Part shown: one piece after another, positions 9,663-19,121 of the stretch
How the letters are laid out: each line of letters begins with the position of its first letter
Position numbering within the stretch: the stretch's first letter is position 1
From: Cristatella mucedo
Taxonomy: Eukaryota > Bryozoa > Phylactolaemata > Cristatellidae
Direction of reading: 5' to 3'
Length of the DNA stretch: 64,000 nucleotides
NCBI GenBank assembly: GCA_009760855.2
Contig: WPIO01000007.1
Span: 1,538,501 to 1,602,500, forward strand
Notes under the pieces: model-generated
What the model was told of the DNA's origin: nothing
What the model saw: only the letters and a program-made list of their open reading frames with translations
The model's database searches: none
Made by a program: the position numbers and the translations under genes

Positions 9663-11893
9663 GGGAGGGGAGCACCACAAAGTCGTAAAGGCAAGAAAAG
9701 AAGAGGGTGCAGCCTCATCGACAATTTCAAGTCGAGCTGATATTTCAAAAGGTCAGCGCTGCCGCTAGGTGCCGGCCAGATTTGAGGCCGGCCAATGACT
9801 TGAGAGAGCGAGCAGCTGCCCTGCTACTGCTCCTACTCGTGGTTCACCTATAATAATAATAATTATAATAATGCATTTGATATAGTGCCCTAAGACAATC
9901 CAATCTCTTTCTAGGCACTTTACGTTTACCTAGTCAAAGAGGACCGCGGTTGCTACACGCCAGCTGGGACCACGAGACCGGGCAGGTTGGCATGTGCATC
10001 TCACAGCCGATTGCTCGATCCTCGGCTTCTGTCGACACCGACCAGTTCGGGTAGGGACAGCAGCATCTGGCATCGCTGCGAGGCTAGGCAGGTCAGGAGG
10101 CGACCGGCTGTCGGCCGGGAGGATCAGTAGCAGTCAGCTGCAGCAGCAGTCAGCCGAAGCAGACAGGAAATATGCCCAACCGACGATGGTGGCGGCTGGG
10201 AATGGCGGCGGCTTCATTAGAACGGCCTTTCGCCGTGGAGTGAGCCACTTAAGCAATGCTGCCCTAGTCTCATTAGCCCCCACGGGCGGCTGGGTAGCAG
10301 TGGCGAGGCAGGGCAGCGAGTGCCGGCAAAGGAGCTCTACCTGGCCGTCACTCCTGCTCGGTTGGCGGCAGGCGTCTGGTTGGCCGGCAACGCTGCAGCC
10401 AGCTAGCAGTGGCAGCACCACCACCCTCCTATCACCGACGATGTGCTCAGCCTCTCATCGGCACTCACTCTAGCCGGCAGCAGAGCCTGCTCCTGTGCTC
10501 AGAGACGGAGAGATCACGCTAACGAAGGAGGAGGGCTGATGGAAGCACGCCACCACTGCCACCGAGCAGCCACACCACGCATCCCCTCCGCCCCCACCGA
10601 CAGCATTTGGACTCTCTTAATGTAGCCAGCTGCTCGTCGGCTGCCAACAGGGGGGAGGGAGGGGGAGGAGGGGGAGGAGGGCCACCGAAGCCAGCTCCAA
10701 TTCTCACCTCGGCCACCCACAAGAGTTACCGAGGAGTAAAGGTAGCAGGTCGGTGCCGGCACGAGTGCTGGCACATGCCTTTTCAGGAGTTCGTGCTAGC
10801 TGATCAATACAACCTAGCTGACTCAGCTGCTCCCAAGGGTGAAAGCAAATTAAGCGACCAGTATTTCCAATATAGAGTAGCCGTGCGCAGCCATCCGAAG
10901 GGCTGCTAAAGCAGGCACCCCGCCCTCGTGCCACCCGTGTCACCGGTGCCAGAAGCCTACAGTCGGGCACATGAGGGGCTCACACCGGATTCCCTAAGGG
11001 AAAGAGGGAGGGAGGGGGAGGGAGAGGGCAAGATCCTTGCAGTATGGGGTGTGGGAACGGTAAACGTGTTTCGAAGCCTGCCTGCTGGGAAGCCATGCGA
11101 AAAAATGGGAGGCTCACCGCCTACGATGGGCTTGGCGCCTGCAACGTAGACATCCTCTTGGGTGCAGTTCGGCTTGAACACTTTGTCGAATATGAACACT
11201 TTGCCCTGGCAAAACGACAAAGACGTTCATGGCAGGCAGCGCATTCAGCGAACAAGCGATGCGGATTAAGAAAAAACGGCTGCAAATCGCAGCTCGAGTG
11301 CAACAGGAAGGATGCGTGGCTGCAGCAATAGATCGCTATTCGATTCGGCACAGAGATGGCAGCAGCAGTTGTTCGCCGGCTGCTGCTCCCACGCTCCACG
11401 GCTCAGAGGAGAAAAAATCAATAAAACGCCAGCTGAGGACGACGCAGACGCTGAGGCTCCGTTCGGCCAGGTGGAGCACTCAGCTGCTCAAGCTGGCCAG
11501 GCTGGCACGGAGGGGGAAGAAGAAGAAGATGAGGGGGTTGGGCTAGGGAGCGCAGCTAACCCGGCTGTCCTCCGCTGTCACACTCGCAAACCGCTGAGAT
11601 AGCTTGCTTGAGTGAGACGGATTGGGGCAGCCACAGGTCACGACAACGAGAAAGGCGCCTGCGGTCGCGGCTGCCGCGATCCGGGTCACACTTATCACGA
11701 ACACGACTGGGCCTGCAAGTCACTACCGACGCGAGGCCGCGCGGCGAGCGACTCGCGGCGTCCTCACCCCGATGGTGACGGAATCGTCCGTCGGCACTTT
11801 GACGACGAACTTGCTGCCGGCTTTCTCTTCCGACTCATTGAGGGGTCGAACGCGGCACAGGACTCGGATGCCGCACTCTCCTGCGCTCTCCAT
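2878..11893 (-). CDS. KIF5: Kinesin-1 heavy chain, 5' part (5 exons)
   Basis: This is the conventional kinesin motor subunit, an ATP-driven walker that carries vesicles toward microtubule plus ends. Coding exons on the minus strand are 11768-11893, 11118-11205, 4094-4167, 3897-4001 and 2878-2926, giving residues 1-147 of the motor domain. Visible hallmarks are the N-terminal block [10 protein letters not shown] (residues 13-22), FIFDKVF, the P-loop GQTSSGKT (residues 85-92), [10 protein letters not shown], and [15 protein letters not shown]. These sit at almost the same residue numbers as in animal KIF5 and are much closer to kinesin-1 than to other kinesins. The first in-frame ATG at 11891-11893 is used; upstream in-frame sequence has no other ATG. 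All junctions obey GT-AG and keep frame. The rest of the motor, stalk and tail exons lie beyond window position 1. The region over exon 1 is CpG-rich, as expected for a broadly expressed gene. Confidence 0.93.
3690..3845 (-). mobile_element. SINE-A, near full length
   Basis: Minus-strand copy of the tRNA-headed SINE-A family: degenerate tRNA-like head near 3800-3840 (GACTCGAGCCC is the B-box complement), central hairpin segment, the GGCTCTTCTG block and the AGCTAACC end. It lies in kinesin intron 4. Confidence 0.7.
3897..4001 (-). CDS. KIF5: Kinesin exon 4 (residues 97-131)
   Basis: A TCGTCGCAG acceptor leads into [16 protein letters not shown] and then [18 protein letters not shown], a diagnostic kinesin-1 block. 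It ends in frame 0 at a GTATGC donor. A SINE-A copy sits in the next intron only about 50 bases from this donor. Confidence 0.95.
4094..4167 (-). CDS. KIF5: Kinesin exon 3 with P-loop (residues 72-96)
   Basis: The acceptor CATTTCAG is followed by the last two bases of an Asp codon, then [20 protein letters not shown] and HTME. The GQTSSGKT Walker A motif that binds ATP phosphate is intact. The donor is GTAAAG. The phase matches exon 2 exactly. Confidence 0.95.
5000..5036. repeat. (CCA)n microsatellite
   Basis: An interrupted run of CCA/CAC triplets, about 12 units, inside kinesin intron 2. Confidence 0.8.
5805..6065 (+). mobile_element. LINE-A 3'UTR fragment
   Basis: Contains the LINE-A 3' untranslated region with at least three degenerate copies of a subrepeat of the form GTGCATnnTGCCACTAACCAT, then the stem-loop (AAAGTGCC ... 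GGGCACTAT) and an (ATT)-type tail. No coding sequence of the LINE remains. Confidence 0.8.
6930..7085. repeat. (TA)n/(TATC)n block with inverted arms
   Basis: Long TA runs are interleaved with TATATC units and split by a second copy of the flanking word, so that TGCCCAGATATAT on the left faces ATATATCTGGGCA near 7022. The whole block can fold back on itself. It lies in kinesin intron 2. Confidence 0.85.
7681..7845 (+). mobile_element. SINE-B, tRNA-headed, LINE-A-like tail
   Basis: The tRNA-like head has an A-box-like GGCTCAGGGGTAAGG and a B-box-like GTGGGCTCGAG. It is followed by the LINE-A-type tail ATGTAAAGCACCTGGATAAA with TTCTCTTAGG and an AT-rich end. Confidence 0.7.
7846..7925 (-). mobile_element. 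SINE-B or LINE-A tail fragment
   Basis: A minus-strand copy of the shared terminal stem-loop only (GAACTAAATCTCTATTCAGG, then CACTTTGCATA). It abuts the preceding plus-strand SINE-B, so the two form a tail-to-tail pair. Confidence 0.55.
8680..9247 (+). mobile_element. LINE-A, C-terminal RT region plus 3'UTR
   Basis: Starts in the reading frame of [15 protein letters not shown] and runs through [15 protein letters not shown] and the [13 protein letters not shown] block with frame breaks. Then follow the 3'UTR subrepeats, the stem-loop and a (GAT/ATT)n tail. It is a 5'-truncated dead copy. Confidence 0.85.
9591..9661. repeat. (CAG)n / (CTG)n triplet array, about 23 units
   Basis: An uninterrupted AGC/CAG run of about 70 bases. 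In the kinesin transcript, which is made from the minus strand, it would appear as CUG repeats within intron 2. A long open frame of poly-Ser or poly-Leu across it is an artefact of the repeat. Confidence 0.95.
9852..9930 (-). mobile_element. LINE-A 3' end fragment
   Basis: Minus-strand tail (AAT)n followed by the stem-loop with loop CTAAGACAATCCAATCTCTT and the arm CACTTTACGT. Confidence 0.75.
10648..10682. repeat. G-rich tract, possible G-quadruplex
   Basis: At least four runs of three or more G separated by one or two bases (GGGGGGAGGGAGGGGGAGGA and on). The G-rich strand is the non-transcribed one for kinesin? No: kinesin is transcribed so that its RNA is C-rich here, so any quadruplex would form in DNA on the template side. 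Confidence 0.6.
11005..11032. repeat. G-rich tract, possible G-quadruplex
   Basis: A second run of G blocks (AGAGGGAGGGAGGGGGAGGG) about 85 bases below kinesin exon 2. It meets the simple G3+N1-7 pattern. Confidence 0.6.
11118..11205 (-). CDS. KIF5: Kinesin exon 2 (residues 43-72)
   Basis: Begins after a TTTTGCCAG acceptor with [10 protein letters not shown] and runs through QEDVY to AKPIVG. It ends after the first base of the next codon (phase 1) at a GTGAGC donor. The block corresponds to the xxFDRVFxxxxxQEQVY segment of kinesin-1. Confidence 0.92.
11768..11893 (-). CDS. KIF5: Kinesin exon 1 (residues 1-42)
   Basis: Codes for the start [20 protein letters not shown] and on through VTIG, ending in frame 0 at a GTGAGG donor (plus-strand complement at 11762-11767). 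This is the first beta strand of the motor domain. A long untranslated leader or promoter lies above 11893. Confidence 0.92.
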
Positions 11894-13000
11894 CAAGCCC
11901 GCTCCTGTCAACGCCGGCGGCGGCGGCGGCTTGGCGTGCACGGGCACCAATCGGTCGAAGAACAGCAACCGACCGACGGCGTCGCCAGAGCGCAGCCAGC
12001 TCAAGGCCGGGTGGGGGTGGGGGGCGTGCGTCGGCCCCGAATCAGAAGCCGACAGCTGCTGCGCGAGAGGACGCCGCTTAGGAGAACGGCACGGAACGAG
12101 CGTCCGGAGGCGGCGCGCGCTGCAGCGAACGCGGTCAGGCGCGAACGGTTGTCCCCCACACCCCCCCCCCCCCGACCCCACTGGCAGTCGGCCGCGTACA
12201 GGTCAAACACGCGAGACCGTCGTCGATCGCCCATCAAGCCCCAAATAGCTAGACCACCCTCATGGAAACTGGCTACGCAAAATGAAGCGCGCACTGCCGC
12301 ACGCTGAGGGTTTGCACACGATGACTTACAAAGTGCTCGTCCACAAGACGCCGACGTCGCCCGCAGACCGCCTGGCTGAACGCGAAGCGGCCGGCGACCG
12401 AGTTCCGGCGGCTATCTCTGAATGCTGAACGCTGTATTCCTTCGCTCGCTGTCCACCGGATGCTTCCGCGAGAGTATTTCCGATAGGGAGGGGCGCTGGA
12501 CGAGACTATTCACAACGAAGATAAACCACAGCCATCTTCACTACACCATCTCTACACCGAGAATTGTGGGTAATAACGAAGCCGGAAAATGTCAAGAGGC
12601 GGGGCTCGGTAGGGGCGTGAGCGCTCCTCTTCCGGGCGGGGCACGAGCGCCCTTCTTCTCTGGGCGCGCTCCGTCGCTGCACAGGTCGCAGGTGTCGCGT
12701 GCGCTGGGACGCCGGTGAACGGAGGCCAGGCGTCGCCAACGAGTGACCGCCCAGATGGAATTCCGCCAGTTTCTCCTTTACCGGCCGGCGCACGGAGCCT
12801 CTCTGGCGGCGTGTTCGTTTCGTTTTCGGACGCACCGCCCACCCGAAACGCCATCGCGAGGACGCGGCTCAGCACGCGTGCGCTCACTCCACGCGCGACG
12901 CGCGGCCGTGCATAGGATAAAGCGCCGTCGGCGACTTGCACGCCTGGCGTTCAGGTGGAGCATTCTCGGCTGACGGCGGCCGAGGCAATCTCGTATTTTG

Positions 13001-13162
13001 CCCCTGGGTCTTAGCCCAGGGGTAAGGTGCTCGCTCTTCATTACCTGGGCCCCTGAGTTTCGAGTCCTGCGGTGGAAGATTCTACTCTGACCACAATAGG
13101 CGGCGGCGATAACCGCGAAGGCTCTTCTGCCGCTATCTAAACGAGGCTGTTAAATCGGCTTT
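13001..13162 (+). mobile_element. SINE-A, variant head
   Basis: The head reads GGTCTTAGCCCAGGGGTAAG with B-box-like GAGTTTCGAGTCC. It is followed by the SINE-A body (GGCGGCGATAACCGCGAAGG, CTCTTCTGCCGCTAT) and ends in GAGGCTGTTAAATC. It sits inside the CpG-rich region and shares its head type with the copy at 48104. Confidence 0.75.
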
Positions 13163-14060
13163 CCTGTAAAAATTTGTTTTTCGCGAAGTTTCGAGCCGCG
13201 ACGCGGCGACAGGAAGTATCCAGCGACGCCGGTCGTGTGGCGGAGGCACTCACTCGCACGTCCGTCGAGCCCACGCAGCGAGGCGTCGAAATGTTGACGC
13301 TTCGCAAAGTCTCCGGCAACGACTGGGTCGAGCAGGCATTCGTTCCGGGCGGGAAGCGTCGCCTCTCTCAAAAAATAATCGGTGCTCGCCAAACGTGGAC
13401 GCCAACGGTTCAGTGCGGCGATATTGCACCGGTTCGCAATCGCGCCCGGCTTGTCGAGTTCGATCGCCGCCTCAAGGAAGGAAGCGTTAGCGGGACGGAG
13501 CTCGATCGCACGCTCCTTTTCTTTTGAGACCTGACGAAACGATGAAAGTGGCTTACATAAATCGCCAACCTACAGCCTTTTCCCGCGCCGACACCGCCAC
13601 GGCTCCGTCGTGCAATTTCCGCCGCACGACCGATCGCGCGCGGGAGTAACAGCAGCGGAAGCAGCCGGACGGACGTCGATTTTGGAGACGAGCAGCCTAG
13701 TACTAGCCGAGTTCGCAGCGAATCGGCGTCGGAAGAGCGACGTCGGATCCAGTTGACTTCGCAAATGAAAATGCGTGCGAGCGGATTCGGCGCAGACCGC
13801 GACGACGACATTGCACCGGCCGAAAGCCGGAAGCACTTTTGAGGGAAGCGCGACCGGGTGCGGCAACACCTGCAAGGAGCTGCGAAGCGATGGAGCCGCG
13901 CGAACGGCTCGAAAAGCCAAGTACGGCGGAAGTGGTCGCAAGTACCCGGACAGCGCACGGGTCCGGCCCGTGAATTAAAAACTGAAACACAAACGACAAC
14001 AAGAGCGAGGAGCGCGAGCTAGAAGACGGTGACGCTGGGCGGTTTCGGGGGTCGTGGATA

Positions 14061-14942
14061 TGACGCTCTTCTGACCTCGCTCTGCTGTCCCACCCTAATG
14101 TTGTGGCGTAGGTTCGCATTGCGACGATACGACAGCGCTGAAAAGTCTAGACATTGAAGAAATGAATCAATGCATCTCAGTTCGCAGCTTCACTTAGAAG
14201 CGTTGGAAAATTCTTGTCAAATGCAATGGCCAGTTTTCTACTATTGCGCCGCAAAAAACGGCAGTTTTGGCTATTAGTCTAGCCTCTTCGCACTTTCCTA
14301 TTAGCGTAGCCCATGGACCAATTACACGGAAAAATTGTCAGAGTACGTCAGGTAGCGGCACTTTTCTGAAAGTCTAATGCCTTCTCTTATTAGCAAGTAA
14401 TGCGAATGAAACGCGTTCAATGAATGAAAACCCTGTACATTGGCTGCTTACTATTAGCCATGCAAATTAGCGTGAACGGGCTCAAGGATTGGGTGAAATC
14501 AAAGCCCGATCCCGGGAAGCTGGCCCACACCGGCGGCAAGTGCGCACGCAGCCTTACGCGGTGGTGGTTAGGCTCGAGTGCTCCCGATCTGCACTGTCCG
14601 ATACAGCGGAAGTTCGCGCCAGCTGTATCCGATAGCGCCAGGATAGGTCGTGCCAGTGATCGTGCCTGGGTGCGCGCGGAGGGGGTTGGTGGTGGGTGGG
14701 GAGGTTTGGAGTTCGCTACTAGAGCACGCTCGGTGTGGATACTCTCGTTGCCGATCTTCGGGGCCTGCGTGACGATGCTTCTCTTGGGGGCTGCTCACGG
14801 CATTTAAGATACAACAGTGGACCGATCGTGTCGACGATTGAAAAAATTGGAGCCTTCGGAACGAGATTTTCAAATAGGCAATGCAAAGCGACTTCCGGCA
14901 TATAGGCACACACGAACAGACAAAATAATAAAACGATAAACT

Positions 14943-15034
<92 letters not shown>

Positions 15035-15769
15035 CTATTCTAAATTTGCGTTGCCATACCCTAAAGGCTTTGTTTTAGAAATATTCTTCGGCACCTTACA
15101 GCACCTGTTAAACGATGGACCCCTTTTCAGAACTTTAAAAATTCTTTGTTATATCTGGCTTCCAACGGCACTATTAAACACTTGCGCTTCTGCAAGGAAA
15201 CCCGCGACCCCCACGATTTCCTTCCAAGTCACCAAGTCATTAGCAGACGCGCGAGATTGGCTACTGTGCTCCTGATAAGTCCTAGATTTTCAACTGATTT
15301 GTATAACAGACGTGCTTATACCGGCAGTGCTTACATGCCCTGAGGGTGTGACCTATCGTCAAAAAGGTCGACTTGAACGCCGGAGCGAGATTTTTCTCAT
15401 TACCCTCACGAATTTCTTCTCTCGATTTGGTACGTAATTCTCCAAAAATAGATTGAAGTAAATATCCACTCGCATAAAAAGATGGCTACTTGGGAGGGGC
15501 TTCACTGTGGCGTCAAGCACTACTGCTACAGCTCAGCTGCGGATGCACAGTGACGCTCAGGCCGAGAACGACAGAGGAAGTGTGATGCGGCACAGGCACT
15601 CTGGGTTCTCCCACCTAGTTGTGACCTGGCTGCACGCACTCGTTTGTGACATCGCGTCTATGTTATTGCAATTCCACTAGTTTAGAACTCCCAGCCTGTG
15701 CCTTTAATCGTCTACAACTGGTGTAAAATGCAGCGGCTAGTCTGATTTGTTTTTTTCAAGGGCGTAGCT
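14061..15769. other. Intergenic stretch, no gene recognised
   Basis: Apart from the GA microsatellite listed separately I see no gene. A plus-strand open frame at 14424-14807 starts with a signal-peptide-like MKTLYIGCLLLAMQISVNG, but its remainder is low-complexity and matches nothing I know, so it is left as a chance frame. Confidence 0.4.
14947..15032. repeat. (GA)n microsatellite, about 43 units
   Basis: A pure AG/GA dinucleotide run of 86 bases without interruption. Confidence 0.97.
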
Positions 15770-16260
15770 GCTACATCGTACCACTTTTGTCCGAGCTTCG
15801 CCGGCTCCATAGCAAGCGTAGAGTTGATTTCGAGAACCTCAGTCTGGCTTACAGGTCACTTCGATCGCAAGCAGCAGCCTGCCTATCCGAGCTCTTTGCT
15901 CCTCGCGGTCACGTGATCTCTCGACGCCCCCCCCCCCCCCCCCGCTCCTCAGCATCTAGCCATCTTGCCGTCCATTGCATTAGATTCCAATCTTTTAGCG
16001 ATCGAGCCTTCAGCTCGTTTGTACCAACGGTCTGGAACTCGCTTCCGGGTACGGTCACAACCTGCAAAGCCCTTGTAAGCTTTAAGTCTCAGCTCGAGAC
16101 GCATCCGTTCCGGTCAGCTTTCCTTTCGACTCAGAGAACTTTACTTTGCTTGTTCCGGTGTGCTTAGCCTGCGTAGCTGTGCATGATATAGTGCATGTCA
16201 CTAGCCACAGGTCTCACCAAGCGGTGGCCGCGAGTGTCTTCATGTTTGATTTAGGATGCG
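15770..16260 (+). mobile_element. Divergent L2-like LINE fragment
   Basis: Translation in shifting frames gives RRVDFENLSLAYRSLRSQA, then CLSELFAPR, then FSDRAFSSFVPTVWNSLPGT, the C-terminal block of the LINE-A type reverse transcriptase ORF. A long poly-C run at 15930-15946 interrupts it. It is more divergent than the other LINE-A copies and may be a separate subfamily. Confidence 0.65.
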
Positions 16261-16310
16261 TTCCTAAGCATGTCTTCAGCAGCCAACTCAATACTGCTGA
16301 CTGCGAGCGG

Positions 16311-16380
16311 CAGTGATAGCTGCTAAGGCTCATCTGCCGCTACTTAAATGAGGCAATTAGATCTGCTAACCTTTGATTTT
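16311..16380 (+). mobile_element. SINE-A 3' half
   Basis: Carries only the second half of SINE-A: CGGCAGTGATAGC, AAGGCTCATCTGCCGCTA and GAGGCAATTAGATCTGCTAA. Confidence 0.6.
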
Positions 16381-17049
16381 TACTTTAAACCTGCTACGCA
16401 TAAGCTACGCCTCTGGGGGGGGGGGCTCGTTTCTTAGGTCAAAGTAAGAATTTCGCTCAGCAACTATTGACAAACCAGCAGCCACCACAGCTCCCATAGT
16501 TCCAGGGACGGAGCCAAGGGGCAGGGAGCAGCCAGCCAGGCCAACCACCCATATTCCTACGCGGGGCGGGGGCGGGCCTCCAACTATCATTAACGACCAA
16601 ATTATGTCTTAGTTCGACTCGATGAGCAACCGCCAAGTTTGCGTCAAATGAGCACTGTGATTGATTTTGAGCTATAACTAATTAATTGCGGGTTTAGCCC
16701 CGCCTACATGGAAATCTTACGGGTCTCGCCCCGTGCATAAGAATTTTGCAGGCCTTGCCCCCTCTCAGATTAAAAAAAAAATCCCGGCTCTAACACTGCC
16801 CAGAGCCCCCCAATACGGAATGACTACTGTAATTTAATCCTGCCCGCGAGCCCACGAGCAATTAAAGCTCGGCTCTTGTGCCGCGAGCAGTGCCAAATCC
16901 AGGGAAAACAATTCAACGTGGTAAAAAGCGGGGGAATTCTTCCGAATGATCCGAGCCTTCAAAATCACCCAAAAAGATGACTAGAAAATAAATTCGGAGC
17001 ACTAGAAATGAGTCTCGTCACCGCACCCCAGTTGTTGAGGCAAAAACAG
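16381..17049. other. No gene recognised
   Basis: Contains GC-rich phrases of the type GGGTTTAGCCCCGCC and GGGTCTCGCCCCG, repeated two or three times with drift around 16690-16760. These look like a degenerate local repeat. No coding sequence is recognised. Confidence 0.35.
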
Positions 17050-17232
17050 CGTTAGCTGATTTAACAGCATCCGTTTGTATAGCGACAGAAGAGCCTTTAA
17101 GCCTTTAAGCCTTTTTTTTTTAGAGCCTTATCACCACCCCCTGCAGCGGCAATGAAGGGAACGCTCGCTGCAGGATTTGAAGCCACAGACTTGGGACCGA
17201 GGTCGTGAAAAGCAACCGCCATGGCCTGAGCA
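17050..17232 (-). mobile_element. SINE-A, near full length
   Basis: Minus-strand SINE-A with the head (GACCGAGGTCGTGAAAAGC complement) at the right. A local expansion of AGCCTTTA/poly-T around 17097-17120 interrupts the GGCTCTTCTG block. Confidence 0.75.
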
Positions 17233-17342
17233 AATACTGCAAGGAGAAGATGGGTTGTAGCTTCATTTTTTAAGCAAGTTTATGCCAGCAAAAAGCACAG
17301 GAATTGTTTTCTGCTGCATTCAAGCAAAAATTGTGGACCTGA

Positions 17343-17412
17343 GCGTCCGCTGACCTAGCGGTAAGCCCAGCCTACTGTCGGGCGAAGTCTCCATACCACG
17401 TGACCTGGGTCG
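17343..17412 (+). repeat. tRNA-like repeat, copy 1
   Basis: The word GTCCGCTGACCTAGCGGTAAG followed by a CC-rich stem looks like a tRNA-type A box. It recurs with changes at 17793. The head differs from SINE-A and SINE-B and the rest of the element is not clear. Confidence 0.4.
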
Positions 17413-17792
17413 TGAAACGCTCGCACCTTACCTTCAGCCTCTTTTCATGTTTTTCATAGTTTGCCCCAAGTGAGGCGTTCGCTGAGCTTTGACAGCTCGA
17501 AGCTAGATCCTGGGCTACTTTTTCAGTCTCTTCCTGTTATAGAGATTGTCTTTTGCGACGTTACTGTCGATTTTCGACATTGCGGTACTGAGTGGATTGC
17601 TGTCGTTGCTTGTTTTTCTCACCGTTGTCTGCGACAGGCACGCTTGCATTCTGCTCGCTTTGCTCTTTTTTTCCCCCTAAAAAATTCGCCGGTCCACAAT
17701 GCCTTGCTGAAACCGCAGGTTTTTATATGTAAATTAGCGTTAATCCGTGAAAAATCACGGAAAATCAAACTTTGCTTTGTAAGGCGTGCGTG

Positions 17793-17838
17793 AGTGTCCG
17801 CTGACTTAGCTAGTGAGCCCGCCTCACTGACCGTCACG
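17793..17838 (+). repeat. tRNA-like repeat, copy 2
   Basis: Contains GTCCGCTGACTTAGCTAGTG followed by GAGCCCGCC and a TCACTGACCGTCACGC end, parallel to the copy at 17343. Confidence 0.4.
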
Positions 17839-18786
17839 CTTATAGTTCTTAGTTACAAGAGCAAGTCCGCATAGGGGAAAACATGAAAATTCAAAATTAT
17901 ATTTTAGACCATCAATTATGACTAAAATTTGACTCGTGAATTCATAGTGCTTCTGCTTCTTCCTCAGTCTCTCTTCAACCCCCGTTTTGCTGGCGCCACT
18001 GACGAACGGCTCATGCTTCGTGAATTCGCCGCTCTCCTACTTCTTCCTCGGCCTCTCCGGCACGCTGCTGCTGCTCCTATCGAGATCGTCTCTTCCTTGC
18101 AGCTTCTACAGCACTCCGTTCAGCAGCCTCGTTCTAGCGTCTCTTCGGCACGCCGTTGCTGGTGCGAACGCCTTTTCCCTTTAGCATCTTTTCTTTCAGG
18201 ATCTTGATCGATATTCGTCACGTTAAAAGAGTTCCGGCTAGAATTCAAAGTCTAGCATTAAGTCGCAGCCATTTAGTTAAACTGGTAAACAGTAAGCACA
18301 GCAGCACAAATGTAAAACTCGCTTTACACAAATATGGCGGCTTTCTAACATGCCAACTTTACTGGCCCAAGCGGAAGCTTGGAAACGCCAGTCGCCATTG
18401 GGCGACAGCAAAGGGGGTCGTAATTCAGAGACTGAAATCAGCTGGAATTTCATAGGCACTTTTTGAAAAATCTCTTTTAAAGTTTATAATCCTATCACGT
18501 TCTAGCATTTAATGTTCAATTTCAGCTATGAGAGTATATGTTGCAGCTGCGTACGGCGCTACGTAAATTATCTTCACCTCTTTTGACACTCACCATTGCC
18601 GTACGGCATTTATTGCTTTAAATAAATTACTACGACATACAATAAACGTGACGTCAGTGACTGTGACGGACTTTCGGATTGACCAACTAAATAACAGACC
18701 TAGCTTATATGGGTAGATTTGGGTCAAGGGATGTCGTGACTTTAGTCGATAGAAATTTGCAGCCTTTGAAAGCATACAAACTGAAT

Positions 18787-18965
18787 AAATAATAAATCCA
18801 AGCTGATTAAACAGCCTCTTTTTGTATAGCGAAAGAAGAGCCTTTATGGCTATCACCACCGCTTGCAGTGGCGATAAAGAATCGTCCATCGCAGGAATCG
18901 AACCCATGACCTCGGAACCATGGTCATGAAAGCAACCGCCTTAACTAGTGTGCCATCACGGCGCT
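18787..18965 (-). mobile_element. SINE-A, full length
   Basis: Reads on the minus strand from a head GATGGCACACTAGTTAAGGC through B-box GGGTTCGATTCC to the hairpin, CTCTTCTTTCGCTA block, AGCTTGGATTTATTATTTAT end. The tail is (ATTT)-like, unlike the (ATT) tail of LINE-A. Confidence 0.85.
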
Positions 18966-19121
18966 GTATCCAAACGATTTAAGGCTGGTTAGAGTTTCAG
19001 CTAAATGACTAGTCAAACGAGCGGGTGCTACGTTGCAAAAACGTAATAAACAAATTCCAATAAATAGGCTGGAGCAAGTCAATGAAAGGACTTAAAAGGT
19101 TATTGTCAGAGCATTCAAGTT

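Larger units (their letters stand above)
4168..11117 (-). other. Kinesin intron 2 (6.95 kb)
   Basis: The stretch between exon 3 and exon 2 has no kinesin coding sequence. It is filled with simple repeats (CCA, TA, CAG), LINE-A fragments, SINE-B copies and two G-rich tracts listed separately. The plus-strand open frames seen here are short or made of simple repeats and are not called as genes. Confidence 0.7.
11600..14060. promoter_or_regulatory. CpG-rich region over the kinesin start
   Basis: The density of CG dinucleotides and overall GC rises sharply here compared with the flanks and covers kinesin exon 1 and some 2 kb above it. This is what an unmethylated CpG-island promoter looks like. 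I see no clear TATA box. Several overlapping open frames of 90-230 codons on both strands are expected from GC-rich, stop-poor DNA and none resembles a known protein. A divergent plus-strand first exon could hide here but I cannot support one. Confidence 0.5.

Noticed and set aside
9519-9748. Poly-Ser / poly-Leu frames
   Set aside because: Translations of the CAG/CTG array.
11612-12307. 231-codon plus-strand frame and several other long frames in GC-rich DNA
   Set aside because: They overlap kinesin exon 1 on the opposite strand and reflect the low stop-codon density of CG-rich DNA. No recognisable motif.
13410-13958. 182-codon minus-strand frame upstream of kinesin
   Set aside because: Arg/Ser-rich composition typical of GC-rich noise, no domain, no splice context that links it to kinesin.
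14424-14807. Small secreted protein candidate with signal-peptide-like start
   Set aside because: Only the first 19 residues look meaningful; the rest is Gly/Arg/Trp-rich noise with no cysteine pattern or homologue I recognise.
14947-15032. CRISPR-like regular repeat
   Set aside because: It is a pure GA dinucleotide run without spacers, and the DNA is animal.
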